Of a stretch of DNA of 64,000 nucleotides, positions 34,220 through 43,897 are shown piece after piece (within the stretch, counting starts at the first letter, position 1; each line of letters opens with the position of its first letter). The translations under genes were made by a program, and so were the position numbers. The notes under the pieces are model-generated. The model worked only from the letters and a program-made list of their open reading frames with translations, searched no databases and had not been told where the DNA came from. The stretch is taken from positions 19,105 through 83,104 of the forward strand of contig JAJTFC010000002.1 of assembly GCA_021298315.1 (NCBI GenBank), given 5' to 3'. The stretch comes from Planctomycetaceae bacterium (GTDB lineage: Bacteria > Planctomycetota > Planctomycetia > Pirellulales > Pirellulaceae).

Positions 34220-36965
34220 GGATGGTTCTTTGGGGTTTGGACATCGTTCGATAAGCGAACCAGGAGATGGCCGCTAGGCCGATGATCGTTGTGATAATCG
34301 AACTCATCGATAGCTTGGGTTGTTGGATTTTTTGATCATCGAGCGACGGGCCTTTGGACAACTCCCAGCGATCTACAACCATCATCGGACCCTGCTGATA
34401 TCCGGTGTCTTGGGTTGCCGCAGATACCTGAGGCGTCCGAAATCGCCAGATTCGGTACGCATATCCCATCACATCGACACGGATCTTGGTCGACCAAGCG
34501 ATCGAGGAGGATGTGTCCAAATCGGTCGGATCCTCAAGCGACAGACCCTCGACGCCGATCGTTGTCGGGTCGGCAAGAATCCAACTGGGTAACTGTGAAG
34601 CGACTAAGGTGATCGGAAATTCACGCTCGTAAGTGATCGGTTCGAAGTCCTTACCATACTTGACCTCGATGCGACTCGGTCCGATATCCGCGACTCCATC
34701 GAGTTGATAATAATGGTTGCCGCCCAACCAAGCTTGATGCTGCGGACTGCGAACATCAACCCTTTGGATACGCCGCACTTGTACCCTGGCTCTGACCCGC
34801 TCACCGACGGTTCGCTTGAGCATTCCGTCATCTTTCTTGGCCGCTTTTGTCGCCTCGGTACCTCGTATCCATTGCATCACATTCAAGCTATTGGACACTT
34901 GGGTCGGATCAACTTGATCGGTGGTTTTGTTCGGCGAAAGTTTCGATGTGGCGACTAAAGTGTAAAATGCTTTGGACTCCTTATTGCTGATGGATTGGCC
35001 GTGGATGCCTTCGATCGCATCTAATTGCGATAAATCCCAACCCGATCGAAGCAGTTGAGCTTGGCCGTCACTGAGTTTGGGAGTCAATTCAGTCCTTGAG
35101 GCGAGTGTATCAGCTTTCTCTGAGGAGAGCTGCCAAGCTACCTTCGATGCCAAAATCATGCTCGGTTGCTTGTCTGCGGAAGAACTAGGCGAGGCAGCGC
35201 TATCGGCAATTGGCACGAGCCCTAAGCCTGAGATGACTACCGGTTGGCGGATCTGCGGTCCGGTTCGCCAAAGCATAGGGATGTCCTTTGCAAGAACGGT
35301 CATCAACATCGAACCGTCGCTGCTTGAATTCAACGGCGACGGATCCATTTCCACCTGCAACGCATAAACTTCCCGCCAATCGAGGCCTGGTAACAATTGC
35401 GGATCAACTTTGCAGGCTTTCCAGTGAACTACATAGCCGTTCCAACTGCTTAGCCAAGGCTCATAGGCGATGGCACCCGGTCGGGGGCTTTCTGTTGTCG
35501 TCAACATTGCGCTGTTTCCTCCAGAAACCACCGTATCGACTTGGTTTTGGAACTTGATCAAGTTAGCCAAGCTAGCAAGAGCCTCTGGATTGCTAACGAA
35601 TGCTTCAGGCGATGGAGATTTCGTATCCATCGAAGGGAGTTTGTCCAAGTACTTCGAGAGCGATTGCTGAACAAGCTCCAATGGGGCTTGGCGATCCACC
35701 GGGGGGATCCACAAGAGTCGATTTCGACTCAAAGAGAGGCTTTTTGCAATCGATAGGCTCCGAGCAACTCGTTCCGGAGTTCTTGTTGGATCCGATTGAA
35801 CCTCTATGTTAGGTTCGCCCACGATGACACAAGTTGCTATCAGAACCGGAGCGATCTCTCCTCCACGTTGCGAAGCATAAGCGCGACGTTTTGCAATCAG
35901 TCCGGCGACTTGCACTGTCTGTCCTGGCTGGATCTGGTCGCTGGCTTTGACTGACTCGGGGATGTAAACATTGATCGGTTGGTCGCTCAGGTCATCGGGA
36001 CGAAGCCAGAGTACCGAGTAATTCAGTTTGCGGGAATTGGCCAGTTCCATGCTACTTGGCTGATCGATCAGCCCAACGGTTCCTTGCACTCTGTAGCATC
36101 GACCGCGCAGAGTATCGGTCTGAGATAGCAATTGGGGAATCGAGATCGAGGGGACTGCATTGATGAGGATAGACTCATCGAAGTATTTACCGAGTTGTGA
36201 GGCTCGATCCAGCAGACGAGCAAGACAGAGTCGTTCAGTGGTTCGCCAAGGTGTGTTGTCCGATAGGTCGGCAAGCAAAGTGCGATCGAGCGCAAGCCGG
36301 AGACTGCGCAGGAGTTGCTCGGGCACTTGAGTAAGGTCCCCTTCTGAAATCGCTGAGGATGAGTTTTCGAAGGCGACACGGAGCGAATCAAGACTCGTGT
36401 GCTGAGGCGATTGATCGTCGGTTAGGTCGGCCCAGCGAGAAAGAGTCGCCTTGGAGGTGTCGAGCCAACTGTCGATCGAGTCGACAGAACTTGGGTCATT
36501 CGATCCGACCGTTTTGGAGCGATCCGCGATTCCAAAGAGCTGTTCGACGAGTGTCGCTTTGGCAATTGGAGGCAGGTTCCGCATGAGTTGCTCGAAGACT
36601 TGTGAGCCCAGATCGACGGATGAATCGCTCGATGAAAGTCCTAGCGATTCGACTTCGAGGCTTGTTTCTTGGGAGGACGCCTCAAGGGCTCCGGCAATCT
36701 GCGAGTCCGAATGATCCTCGGAACCAGGAGTCGAGTTGTCCGACTTGGTAGACTTTGACGCATCGAGGGGAATGAGCCCGACGGCACCGGCGACTTTGGC
36801 TACTTTCTTTGGATCAGAGACTTGTTGGATCATCATCATGACCAGCAAGAGCAAGACAACAAGGGAAATCAAACGCCTTGGGCCGTTGTTACTCTGGAGT
36901 GCCGACTGGTGGATTCGGCGTTGACCGTCCAGGGAATACCATCTTTCTCGGCGTTTGGGAGTCAT
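34209..36965 (-). CDS. Large planctomycete-type membrane protein of unknown function
   Basis: This 918-residue protein has one transmembrane helix near each end: LISLVVLLLLVMMMIQQV at about residue 32 and SSIITTIIGLAAISWFAY at about residue 890. The region between, rich in Ser, Asp and Gln, would be extracytoplasmic. Stretches such as GRCYRVQGTVGLIDQP and IQPGQTVQVAGLIAKR look like OB-fold strands. I recognise no enzyme. The stop codon lies in a dispersed repeat, so the C-terminus may have been altered by repeat insertion. It is divergent from the TPR/ExbBD operon, with which it may be functionally linked. Confidence 0.8.
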   Translation of the reverse strand: MTPKRRERWYSLDGQRRIHQSALQSNNGPRRLISLVVLLLLVMMMIQQVSDPKKVAKVAGAVGLIPLDASKSTKSDNSTPGSEDHSDSQIAGALEASSQETSLEVESLGLSSSDSSVDLGSQVFEQLMRNLPPIAKATLVEQLFGIADRSKTVGSNDPSSVDSIDSWLDTSKATLSRWADLTDDQSPQHTSLDSLRVAFENSSSAISEGDLTQVPEQLLRSLRLALDRTLLADLSDNTPWRTTERLCLARLLDRASQLGKYFDESILINAVPSISIPQLLSQTDTLRGRCYRVQGTVGLIDQPSSMELANSRKLNYSVLWLRPDDLSDQPINVYIPESVKASDQIQPGQTVQVAGLIAKRRAYASQRGGEIAPVLIATCVIVGEPNIEVQSDPTRTPERVARSLSIAKSLSLSRNRLLWIPPVDRQAPLELVQQSLSKYLDKLPSMDTKSPSPEAFVSNPEALASLANLIKFQNQVDTVVSGGNSAMLTTTESPRPGAIAYEPWLSSWNGYVVHWKACKVDPQLLPGLDWREVYALQVEMDPSPLNSSSDGSMLMTVLAKDIPMLWRTGPQIRQPVVISGLGLVPIADSAASPSSSADKQPSMILASKVAWQLSSEKADTLASRTELTPKLSDGQAQLLRSGWDLSQLDAIEGIHGQSISNKESKAFYTLVATSKLSPNKTTDQVDPTQVSNSLNVMQWIRGTEATKAAKKDDGMLKRTVGERVRARVQVRRIQRVDVRSPQHQAWLGGNHYYQLDGVADIGPSRIEVKYGKDFEPITYEREFPITLVASQLPSWILADPTTIGVEGLSLEDPTDLDTSSSIAWSTKIRVDVMGYAYRIWRFRTPQVSAATQDTGYQQGPMMVVDRWELSKGPSLDDQKIQQPKLSMSSIITTIIGLAAISWFAYRTMSKPQRTIRNR

Positions 36966-37042
36966 AGGGGTCAGTCCTGCAACTGGAAATTTGAGGGCAG
37001 AGAGTTTTCTTCCGGGACGTTCATTCCGGTCGGAAGAGCGTT

Positions 37043-37048
37043 ATAATG
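37043..37048 (+). promoter_or_regulatory. Minus-ten box (TATAAT) of the TPR/ExbBD operon
   Basis: A consensus TATAAT lies about 50 bases before ATG 37098. A weak minus-35 (TTCATT) is about 16 bases upstream. Assignment is by sequence only. Confidence 0.5.
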
Positions 37049-37097
37049 CCCTGTCTACTTTTCCTCATTGTACCCGCGTTTGTCAAACGAGCGATCT

Positions 37098-40000
37098 ATG
37101 CTTCGAATCGGCCCCAAGGTTCTTCGCTGTCTTCTGGGTGGATTGGTGATCTTTCCGGTTTCCAGCTTTTGTTCAACAGTGCTAGCCGACGAGCCGGCTG
37201 CAAAATTCTTGCAGAGCCTTAAGGATTCCGGCTACTACGACGAAGCCCTTAAGTACCTCGAAATCAGCGCGCAGCGGAATCGTTTACCGGAATCCATCAA
37301 GGCAGATCTTGGATTGGAAAAGATCATGCTCTTGCAGTTGTCTTTGGCTGAGGTTCGCACATCGAAGGATCTCGACGAGAAGCTTGCACAGGTCGAGCAG
37401 GGGTTTAAGGACTTTTTGACAAACTCGCCAACGCATCCTCGAAGGGGGGAGACTCTTTTGAAGCTTGCGGATTTGTATCTCAATCGAGGTACCAAATTCA
37501 TCGATGACTCCAAGGAGAGTGCGGACAAGCCCGAGACAGCCGGCAAAGCCAAAGAACTCAGGGAAAAAGCCCGACCGTCGCTTCAGCAAGCTTTCGACAC
37601 TTTTGCAACCACGATCGAAACCTTAAGGCCAACCCTTGAGCAGATGCAGGGAGCCAACGTCAAGCCGAATGAAACAGATCGTTTGGCTCTTCGAGAGAAG
37701 CTTCAAAAGGAGTACCGACAAGCTCAGATCCTCCAGGCGATCACCGCCAAGCTCATCGCCGAGACTTATGATGCCAACACTCCGGAGTGGAAGCAGCGGC
37801 TCGAAGAGGCCGATAAAAAACTCAATGAAGTGTCCGAGAAGAGCACCGGTGCGAAGAACGCAGGAGCCAAGTATTTGAGCTTGCTCAACCGTGGGCGTGT
37901 CCAAGCGATGCTCGGGCAGATCGACGCTGCACGAGAGACCTTCAAGCGTGTTGCGGAAAACGAGGAGGCTGGAATCTTTCGGACTTGGAGAGTTCAAGCC
38001 ATGGCCGAAATGGTTCGCCTCGATAGTACGCCCGCTTCGGGCAAATACGAAGCGGCGGTGATGGCTGGCGAAGAACAAATCAAAACGGCCGACTATCGCG
38101 AACGAGAAAAACCCGAATGGCAGGAACTCATTTTGGCCGTTGCACAAGCTCGCTTGGATTGGATCAAGTCCTTGGATGCCAAGGGTGATGAGCCCAAGAT
38201 CAGGAATATCCGACGCGAGGCTCGGGAAGCTTTGCAGATCTTGGCCAAAAAGAATGGCCCCATCGCCAATCAAGCTCGAGGCTATCTCAAAGATCTTGGG
38301 ATCGAGACCAAAGCCAATGACGACACCAAGCTACCTGAGGTCAAAAATTTTGCTGAAGCGATGAAGGCTGCTCGGTCCAGACTCGATAGAGCCGAAGAGG
38401 GGGATGCGACCATCAAGCTCCTCGAAAAACAACTCGCCGGTGCCCCCGAAGCCGATCGCAAAGGGATCGAGGATCAAGTTGCGCTTGTGCAGTCGGATGC
38501 CAAGCGGGATCGCGAGCAAGCCATCGAGCTCAATGGCATCGCACTGCGGCTATATCGTGACGACGATTCTCGCGAGGATTTAGCCCAAGTTCGATTCCTT
38601 CAAGCGTACCTCAATCTTCGGATTGAAAACTATTGGGAGTCGTTGGCGATTTCCGAAGTCCTGCTCAAGAGTGGAAAAGGAACTGAGACCGCTCAAAAAG
38701 CAGGTTCCTTTGCGCTGATGTCCCTGGGTCAGATCATTGAGAGCTCGCCTGATGATCGCAAGGGGACTCTCATTGCAAGCCTCGAGAAGCTGGCCAATAC
38801 ACTCAGCGAATCTGCTCCCGGTTCGTCCGAGAGCGAGCAAGCGATCGATATCCTCGTGAGCTTGGCGCTTCGAGAAAAAGACTACGACAAAGCCGAGAAG
38901 TACCTTGCGAGCAAAAAGTCGGCTGGTGGAGATAAGGCGTTTCTATTGGGCCGCATTCTATGGGCGGAGTATCGCAAGGCGATCTACGCGCACCGGCAGG
39001 CCAAGACCGAGCCGACCCCGGCTGACGAGGCCTTGCGGCAACGTGCCGAAAAGCTCCTTTCGGACGCTTGGAACAATCTCAATCTTGAAAGTAGCACCTC
39101 TGGGGTCTTGGAGGGAACCAACGATCTGGTCGGCCTGTACCTTCAAGGAGGTAGGCTCGACGAAGCCTTGAAAGTCCTCAACGAACCGACCAAAGGTGCG
39201 CTTGCTGTCTTAAAGGCCGTCCCAGATGCGCCATTGAATGCGCAGCTTGATTCCTATCGCCTCAACTTGCAAGCCATGGTTCAATCGGCTGGCCAAGGTC
39301 GAGCGGATTTGAGTGCCGAGCAGATTGACCAAGCGATTACGACGATGAAGGGCCTGTGTGACAAAGCCGGTGACACGACGATGCTTCCCAAGGCGCTTCA
39401 AAATTTAGCGGCTGAGTTGCAAGGACAACTTGAGTCCAACAAGAACGCCGAGCAACAGGCCAAACTCGCGAGTTGCTTTAAGATTCTCATCGATCAGCTC
39501 ACGGGTGTCAGCAGCGATCCTGCGGTGATCGAATCGGCCGGTGCGGCGATGATTGTTCTGGCTACGAATTTGGAGAAGGTTCCGGCGCTTGCGGCTAAGG
39601 CACCGGAGATGATGGCAACGGCGGAAAAGGCATTTACTAAGCTTTCGGCTTTGTCCCCAGCAGAATTGGAGAAAATCAAACGAAAGCCCGAAGAGATCAC
39701 TTTGAAACTGGCTTTGACCAAGCGTGGTGCTAAAAAGTTTGAGGAGGCCAACAAGCTCTTCATCGAAGCGTTGCAAAAAAACCAGAGCAACATCACTGTG
39801 CAGATGGAGGCAGCAAGGAACCTACAGCAATGGTCAGGAGGAAAGGATATCGAAAAGCTCAAAGCGGCGATGCTTGGAGCCGAGCCCTTGCCTAACAAAA
39901 AGAAGCTCATTTGGGGTTGGGGGCAAATCGCTCAAGTCACCGCCAGGTATCCGAACTTTCAAAAGGAGTTCTTTGAATCGCGTATCAATATTGCACGTTG

Positions 40001-40244
40001 CCGAGGGTTGATTGGAGACGCAAGTGCCGGAGCCGATAAGCAGAAGCTATACGACGCTGGTATTGCCGATATCTCTCAGACCTATTCGAGGTTTCCCGAG
40101 TTAGGGGGCCCCGAGAGCAAGAATGAATTCGACCGCTTGCTTCGCGAACTACAGCAAAAAGCGAACAAGCCTGTGACAGGTTTAGCTGGGCTGCCCAAGA
40201 TCGACGGTGATTCTCCAAGCGACAAGCCTGCTACGGACAAGTAG
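37098..40244 (+). CDS. Large exported TPR-type helical repeat protein
   Basis: This protein of 1048 residues has a signal peptide (CLLGGLVIFPVSSFCSTVLA, cut before DEPA) and then helical TPR-like repeats throughout, for example TLLKLADLYLNRG, ARETFKRVAENEEAG and AKKFEEANKLFIEAL. I start at ATG 37098; an upstream TTG at 37068 would lengthen the N-terminus. It is the first of five co-directional genes: TPR, TPR, ExbB, ExbD, ExbD. The arrangement suggests that the two TPR proteins act with a proton-driven energy transducer in the periplasm. No TonB-like protein or receptor is seen here. Confidence 0.83.
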   Translation: MLRIGPKVLRCLLGGLVIFPVSSFCSTVLADEPAAKFLQSLKDSGYYDEALKYLEISAQRNRLPESIKADLGLEKIMLLQLSLAEVRTSKDLDEKLAQVEQGFKDFLTNSPTHPRRGETLLKLADLYLNRGTKFIDDSKESADKPETAGKAKELREKARPSLQQAFDTFATTIETLRPTLEQMQGANVKPNETDRLALREKLQKEYRQAQILQAITAKLIAETYDANTPEWKQRLEEADKKLNEVSEKSTGAKNAGAKYLSLLNRGRVQAMLGQIDAARETFKRVAENEEAGIFRTWRVQAMAEMVRLDSTPASGKYEAAVMAGEEQIKTADYREREKPEWQELILAVAQARLDWIKSLDAKGDEPKIRNIRREAREALQILAKKNGPIANQARGYLKDLGIETKANDDTKLPEVKNFAEAMKAARSRLDRAEEGDATIKLLEKQLAGAPEADRKGIEDQVALVQSDAKRDREQAIELNGIALRLYRDDDSREDLAQVRFLQAYLNLRIENYWESLAISEVLLKSGKGTETAQKAGSFALMSLGQIIESSPDDRKGTLIASLEKLANTLSESAPGSSESEQAIDILVSLALREKDYDKAEKYLASKKSAGGDKAFLLGRILWAEYRKAIYAHRQAKTEPTPADEALRQRAEKLLSDAWNNLNLESSTSGVLEGTNDLVGLYLQGGRLDEALKVLNEPTKGALAVLKAVPDAPLNAQLDSYRLNLQAMVQSAGQGRADLSAEQIDQAITTMKGLCDKAGDTTMLPKALQNLAAELQGQLESNKNAEQQAKLASCFKILIDQLTGVSSDPAVIESAGAAMIVLATNLEKVPALAAKAPEMMATAEKAFTKLSALSPAELEKIKRKPEEITLKLALTKRGAKKFEEANKLFIEALQKNQSNITVQMEAARNLQQWSGGKDIEKLKAAMLGAEPLPNKKKLIWGWGQIAQVTARYPNFQKEFFESRINIARCRGLIGDASAGADKQKLYDAGIADISQTYSRFPELGGPESKNEFDRLLRELQQKANKPVTGLAGLPKIDGDSPSDKPATDK

Positions 40245-40289
40245 AAATTTCTAAAGACATCCTCGCCCATTGTTAAATCTTTTTCCTTT

Positions 40290-41354
40290 ATGGTTTTGAT
40301 CCCCATGATAATCCATCGATTTAAGACTTTGATCGCGATCGCAACGACCTTCGTATGCTTGTTAGGAAACGAGTCTGTGAGTGCTCAGGACCGCGATCGA
40401 GTGTATCCGGTCAAGGGAGCGGCTGTGACAGGAAAGATTGTCGAAAAGAATCGAGATCGAGTGGTGATCGAAGTTCGCGGGAACAATCAGAATTTTCCTT
40501 CGAACGAGATTCTTCGATTGCTCTACGATGGAGAGCCACCGACACTCTCTCGCACCAAGGATTTAGTCGCGCAGGGGCAGTACGAGCAAGCCATTGAGGA
40601 GTTCAAGAAGATCGATGCAGCTTCCTTGCCTTCGGACGACATGAAGCAGGATTACCAGTTTCTCCGCGGCTACATCGCTGGAACCATGGCGATCAATGGA
40701 AAGGGAGATCCAAAGAATGCTTTGACGTTGCTAACCAATTGGGTCAAAGACAACGCCCAGTCGTATCAGTTTTATCCCGTTGCTGAGCTGATGGGTGATC
40801 TTGCAGTTGCATCGGGAACTCCAGACCAAGCAGCCAAATACTACGGCGGGCTGGCTGCGGCTCCATTTCCTGAGCTCAAGACCAAAGGGAGTTTCCTGCA
40901 GGGCAAGGCGCTGATGGCGTCCAAGCAGAATGCCGATGCCAAGGGTAAGTTTCAGACGGTGCTTGAGGCCAAGCTCTCCGACCCGGTGTCGCTGAAGTAT
41001 CAAAAAATGGCTCGCATTGGAATCATCCAGTGCGATGCTCTGGATGGGAAAGGCAATGAAGCGATTGGCGAACTCGAAAAGATGGTGGACGAAGGGGACT
41101 CGACCGATGGCGAGTTGTTTGCCGAGCTATTCAACACCCTCGGTTCGTTATTTGCGGCAGCCGGAAGAAACGAAGAAGCCGTATTGTCTTATTTGAAAAC
41201 CGATCAGCTCTATGGAGCACAGAGCGAACCTCACGCGGAGTCTTTGTATCGGCTGACGCAGCTATGGACCAAGATGGGTTCTACGCAAAAGGCCGCCGAT
41301 GCCAAGCAGAAGCTTGAAAAGCTTTATCCCACATCGTCTTGGGTACGGAAGTAA
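40290..41354 (+). CDS. Exported TPR protein
   Basis: This 354-residue protein has a signal peptide (TLIAIATTFVCLLGNESVSA, cut before QDRD), an N-terminal beta domain with GAAVTGKIVEKNRDRVVIE, and TPR-like repeats (QGQYEQAIEEFKKIDAASL, DQAAKYYGGLAAAPF, YGAQSEPHAESLYRLTQLW). ATG 40290 or ATG 40305 may be used. It lies 45 nt after the large TPR gene and before the ExbB-like gene. Proteins of this type with a small beta domain and TPRs often sit next to ExbBD genes in planctomycetes; the role is unknown. Confidence 0.82.
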   Translation: MVLIPMIIHRFKTLIAIATTFVCLLGNESVSAQDRDRVYPVKGAAVTGKIVEKNRDRVVIEVRGNNQNFPSNEILRLLYDGEPPTLSRTKDLVAQGQYEQAIEEFKKIDAASLPSDDMKQDYQFLRGYIAGTMAINGKGDPKNALTLLTNWVKDNAQSYQFYPVAELMGDLAVASGTPDQAAKYYGGLAAAPFPELKTKGSFLQGKALMASKQNADAKGKFQTVLEAKLSDPVSLKYQKMARIGIIQCDALDGKGNEAIGELEKMVDEGDSTDGELFAELFNTLGSLFAAAGRNEEAVLSYLKTDQLYGAQSEPHAESLYRLTQLWTKMGSTQKAADAKQKLEKLYPTSSWVRK

Positions 41355-41502
41355 CGACCTTCGCTAAAAATCAGCTTGCTTTCCCGGTCTAAATTACCCT
41401 TTAGGGCTAAGTATCGGCTAAAATACTCGCCACTAGAGAGACGCTTCTGGGTTCGCACCAGTAACGAGAACACCAACTTTTCCATTTCCTTTCGGAGTTA
41501 TT

Positions 41503-42270
41503 ATGCAGTCCCGATTTCGCTTGTCGCCAACCCATTTGCTGGCCAGCACTTCTAGGATTTTGACTTTCTCGCTTGCTACTCTTTGGACTTCGAGCTTAGC
41601 GATGGCTCAGGAGGCTGCGGCCGATGCTAGTGCCTCAGCGTCCAAGGGGAATGTTTTGGAGCAGTTTTGGGTCGGCTTGGGCCCGATGTACTTCATTATC
41701 TTTTTGATCATGTCGGTGATCTTGGTAGCCTTGGTTGTCCGATCGATTCTGGCCGTCCAGCGAAACAATTTCGTTCCTGCTGATCTCGTTCAAGGGATCG
41801 AAGCAAATTTGGAGCAGAACAACCCGCAAGCGGCAGCCGAGCTGATCAAGGCTGATGAGAGTTTCTTGGGTAGCCTGCTCAATGCCGGATTAGGACAACT
41901 GACGAAAGGTAAAGAAGCAGTTCTTGAGGGGATGCAAGTTGCGGGCGATTCTGAGACCATGCGGATCGAGCATCTGATTGGCTACATTGCTCTGATTGGT
42001 AACATCGCTCCAATGGTTGGATTGCTCGGAACGGTTCAAGGGATGGTGACATCCTTCGGAACAATCGCCAGCAGTCCGCAAACCCCGAAACCTAGCGCAT
42101 TGGCTGGTGGTATCGAGCAAGCTCTTTACACGACCCTAGTCGGACTATGGTTGGCGATCCCAGCGATCGTCATCTACAACATTTTGAGAAACATCGTTCA
42201 AAGACAGATCTTGCAAGCCGGTAGCAAGAGTGAAGAACTGATGGAAAAATTTCAGGAACTTGCTAAGTAA
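41503..42270 (+). CDS. MotA/TolQ/ExbB proton channel family protein
   Basis: This 255-residue protein has an N-terminal signal-like segment ending near LAMAQ, then a first transmembrane helix (MYFIIFLIMSVILVALVV) and the family signature GLLGTVQGMVTSFGTIAS in the second helix, followed by LAGGIEQALYTTLVGLWLAIP in the third. ExbB-type pentamers conduct protons with ExbD and transmit energy to the outer envelope. An N-terminal extension before the first helix is common in ExbB1-like proteins of Gram-negative bacteria with TPR partners. GGAG precedes the start. Two ExbD genes follow after 12 and 17 nt. Confidence 0.93.
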   Translation: MQSRFRLSPTHLLASTSRILTFSLATLWTSSLAMAQEAAADASASASKGNVLEQFWVGLGPMYFIIFLIMSVILVALVVRSILAVQRNNFVPADLVQGIEANLEQNNPQAAAELIKADESFLGSLLNAGLGQLTKGKEAVLEGMQVAGDSETMRIEHLIGYIALIGNIAPMVGLLGTVQGMVTSFGTIASSPQTPKPSALAGGIEQALYTTLVGLWLAIPAIVIYNILRNIVQRQILQAGSKSEELMEKFQELAK

Positions 42271-42282
42271 CAGAAATCCGTA

Positions 42283-42726
42283 ATGGCACTCAAACGCAAG
42301 TTCGACACAAAAGCCGCCGAAGGTGACATGACCGCCATGATCGACATGGTGTTTCAGTTGATCATTTTCTTCATGGTGCTTATCAATTTTTCTCAAGACG
42401 ATCAGAACCAGTCCATCAAATTGCCTTCGAGCGAGTTGGCCAAACCGGCTGATGTACCTCTGGAGAATCCAATCGTCTTGAACTTGGGGTTCAACGGCAA
42501 TGTGTACATGGGTCCAGAGACCGCGACCATCGCGGGCTTAAGACCGCTTTTGGAATTGGAAGCCAATGTTCTCAAGGCCAACGGCAAGAGCGCCAAGGAT
42601 GCGAATGTCATCATCCGTGCCGATGGCAATTCAGCCGGTGGAATGGTACAGGAACTGATTAAGAAATGTCAGGAATCCGGCTTTGAGAAGTTTGCTCTAC
42701 GAGCCAAAGAAGAAATCAATCCATAG
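42283..42726 (+). CDS. ExbD/TolR family protein (first copy)
   Basis: This 147-residue protein has a single N-terminal helix carrying the essential aspartate, MTAMIDMVFQLIIFFMVLINF, followed by a periplasmic domain with VIIRADGNSAGGMVQELIKKCQ. It forms the stator with the ExbB-like protein encoded 12 nt upstream. The second ExbD gene starts 17 nt downstream; two unlike ExbD proteins probably form a mixed dimer within one ExbB pentamer. Confidence 0.92.
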   Translation: MALKRKFDTKAAEGDMTAMIDMVFQLIIFFMVLINFSQDDQNQSIKLPSSELAKPADVPLENPIVLNLGFNGNVYMGPETATIAGLRPLLELEANVLKANGKSAKDANVIIRADGNSAGGMVQELIKKCQESGFEKFALRAKEEINP

Positions 42727-42743
42727 TTCGTGATGGTGTTCCT

Positions 42744-43229
42744 ATGCCAATGAAATTCAAATCCAGAAGCAATGAAAAAGTCGAGATGCAGCTTACCTCG
42801 ATGATCGACATCATCTTTTTGTTGCTGATTTTCTTTGTGATGACCTTCAAGATCGCCGCACAAGAAGGGGACTTCAATATTCGCATGCCCATCGGAGGAG
42901 ATTCGGGTGCTGCCGACACAACCAATCTTCCGATCAAACTAAGGCTCCGATCCAACACCGATGGAGAACTCATCGATATTGTTGTTGATGATAGCCGCTC
43001 GTTTGGAAACGACTTTGGAAAACTGCGAGCTTTCATCCTGCAGCAAACCGGAGGGAATGCACCCCCGAATCCCGAGGATGGTCCAGAGGTCGAACTCGAC
43101 TTGGACTATAACCTTCGCTATGCCCACGTGATATCGGCTATATCGGCAGTGACCGGACAGCGGCAAGGGGATGAGGTCAAGCGATTGGTGGAGCGAATCA
43201 AGTTCGCTCCACCCCGTAAACCCCAGTAG
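42744..43229 (+). CDS. ExbD/TolR family protein (second copy)
   Basis: This 161-residue ExbD homologue has the helix MQLTSMIDIIFLLLIFFVMTF with the proton-binding aspartate, and a longer periplasmic domain (LDLDYNLRYAHVISAISAV) than the first copy. The copies differ enough to be distinct subunits rather than a recent duplication. It is the last gene of the operon and is convergent with endonuclease III, 15 nt between stops. Confidence 0.92.
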   Translation: MPMKFKSRSNEKVEMQLTSMIDIIFLLLIFFVMTFKIAAQEGDFNIRMPIGGDSGAADTTNLPIKLRLRSNTDGELIDIVVDDSRSFGNDFGKLRAFILQQTGGNAPPNPEDGPEVELDLDYNLRYAHVISAISAVTGQRQGDEVKRLVERIKFAPPRKPQ

Positions 43230-43244
43230 CCTTTAGAGTCCTTG

Positions 43245-43895
43245 TTATTTCTTGGTCATGACGGCTTTTCGCCGTTTGGGATACAGTTCGGTGCATATTC
43301 CGCACACGGTTCCATCGCAACCTCGTGCAGTGCAGTGCTCGCGACCGTAGAAAATGATCTGCAAATGGAGCTTGTTCCAAGACTCCATCGGAAAAAGTTT
43401 CTTCAAATCCTTTTCGGTCTGAACAACGTTCTTTCCATTGGTTAGTCCCCATCGCTGAGCAAGTCGATGGATGTGAGTGTCGATTGGAAAGGCAGGCACC
43501 CCAAAGGCCTGGGCCATGACGACCGACGCGGTCTTGTGGCCGACCCCAGGAAGCCTCTCCAAAGCCTCGAAGTCTTTTGGGACCAAGCTACCATGCTCCT
43601 GAACCAAGATCGTCGAGAGTCCCGATATGGCCTTAGCCTTCTGGGGACTGAGTCCGCATGGCTGGATGATCTTCTGAATTCTAGCTACGGGTTGTTTGCT
43701 CATCGCCTCGGGGGTCTTGGCGAGTTTCCAAAGTTCCGGTGTGACTCGATTGACCATCTTGTCGGTGCATTGGGCGCTGAGCACGACCGCAACGAGAAGG
43801 GTATAAGGATCCGTGTGTTCCAGAGGGACATCGGTGCTGGGGTAGAGTTCATCGAGTCGCCGATGAACGATTTCGGCTCGCTCCTTGCGATTCAT
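43245..43895 (-). CDS. nth: Endonuclease III
   Basis: This 216-residue DNA glycosylase/AP lyase excises oxidised pyrimidines. The helix-hairpin-helix LPGVGHKTASVV carries catalytic K121, and FPIDTHIHR carries catalytic D139, matching K120 and D138 of Escherichia coli. The C-terminal cysteines lie at 188, 193, 198 and 201 (C-x4-C-x4-C-x2-C) instead of the classical C-x6-C-x2-C-x5-C; four cysteines could still hold a 4Fe-4S cluster. The start is 2 nt after the stop of the CxxCH protein gene, so the two are co-transcribed although functionally unrelated. Confidence 0.92.
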   Translation of the reverse strand: MNRKERAEIVHRRLDELYPSTDVPLEHTDPYTLLVAVVLSAQCTDKMVNRVTPELWKLAKTPEAMSKQPVARIQKIIQPCGLSPQKAKAISGLSTILVQEHGSLVPKDFEALERLPGVGHKTASVVMAQAFGVPAFPIDTHIHRLAQRWGLTNGKNVVQTEKDLKKLFPMESWNKLHLQIIFYGREHCTARGCDGTVCGICTELYPKRRKAVMTKK

Positions 43896-43897
43896 CG

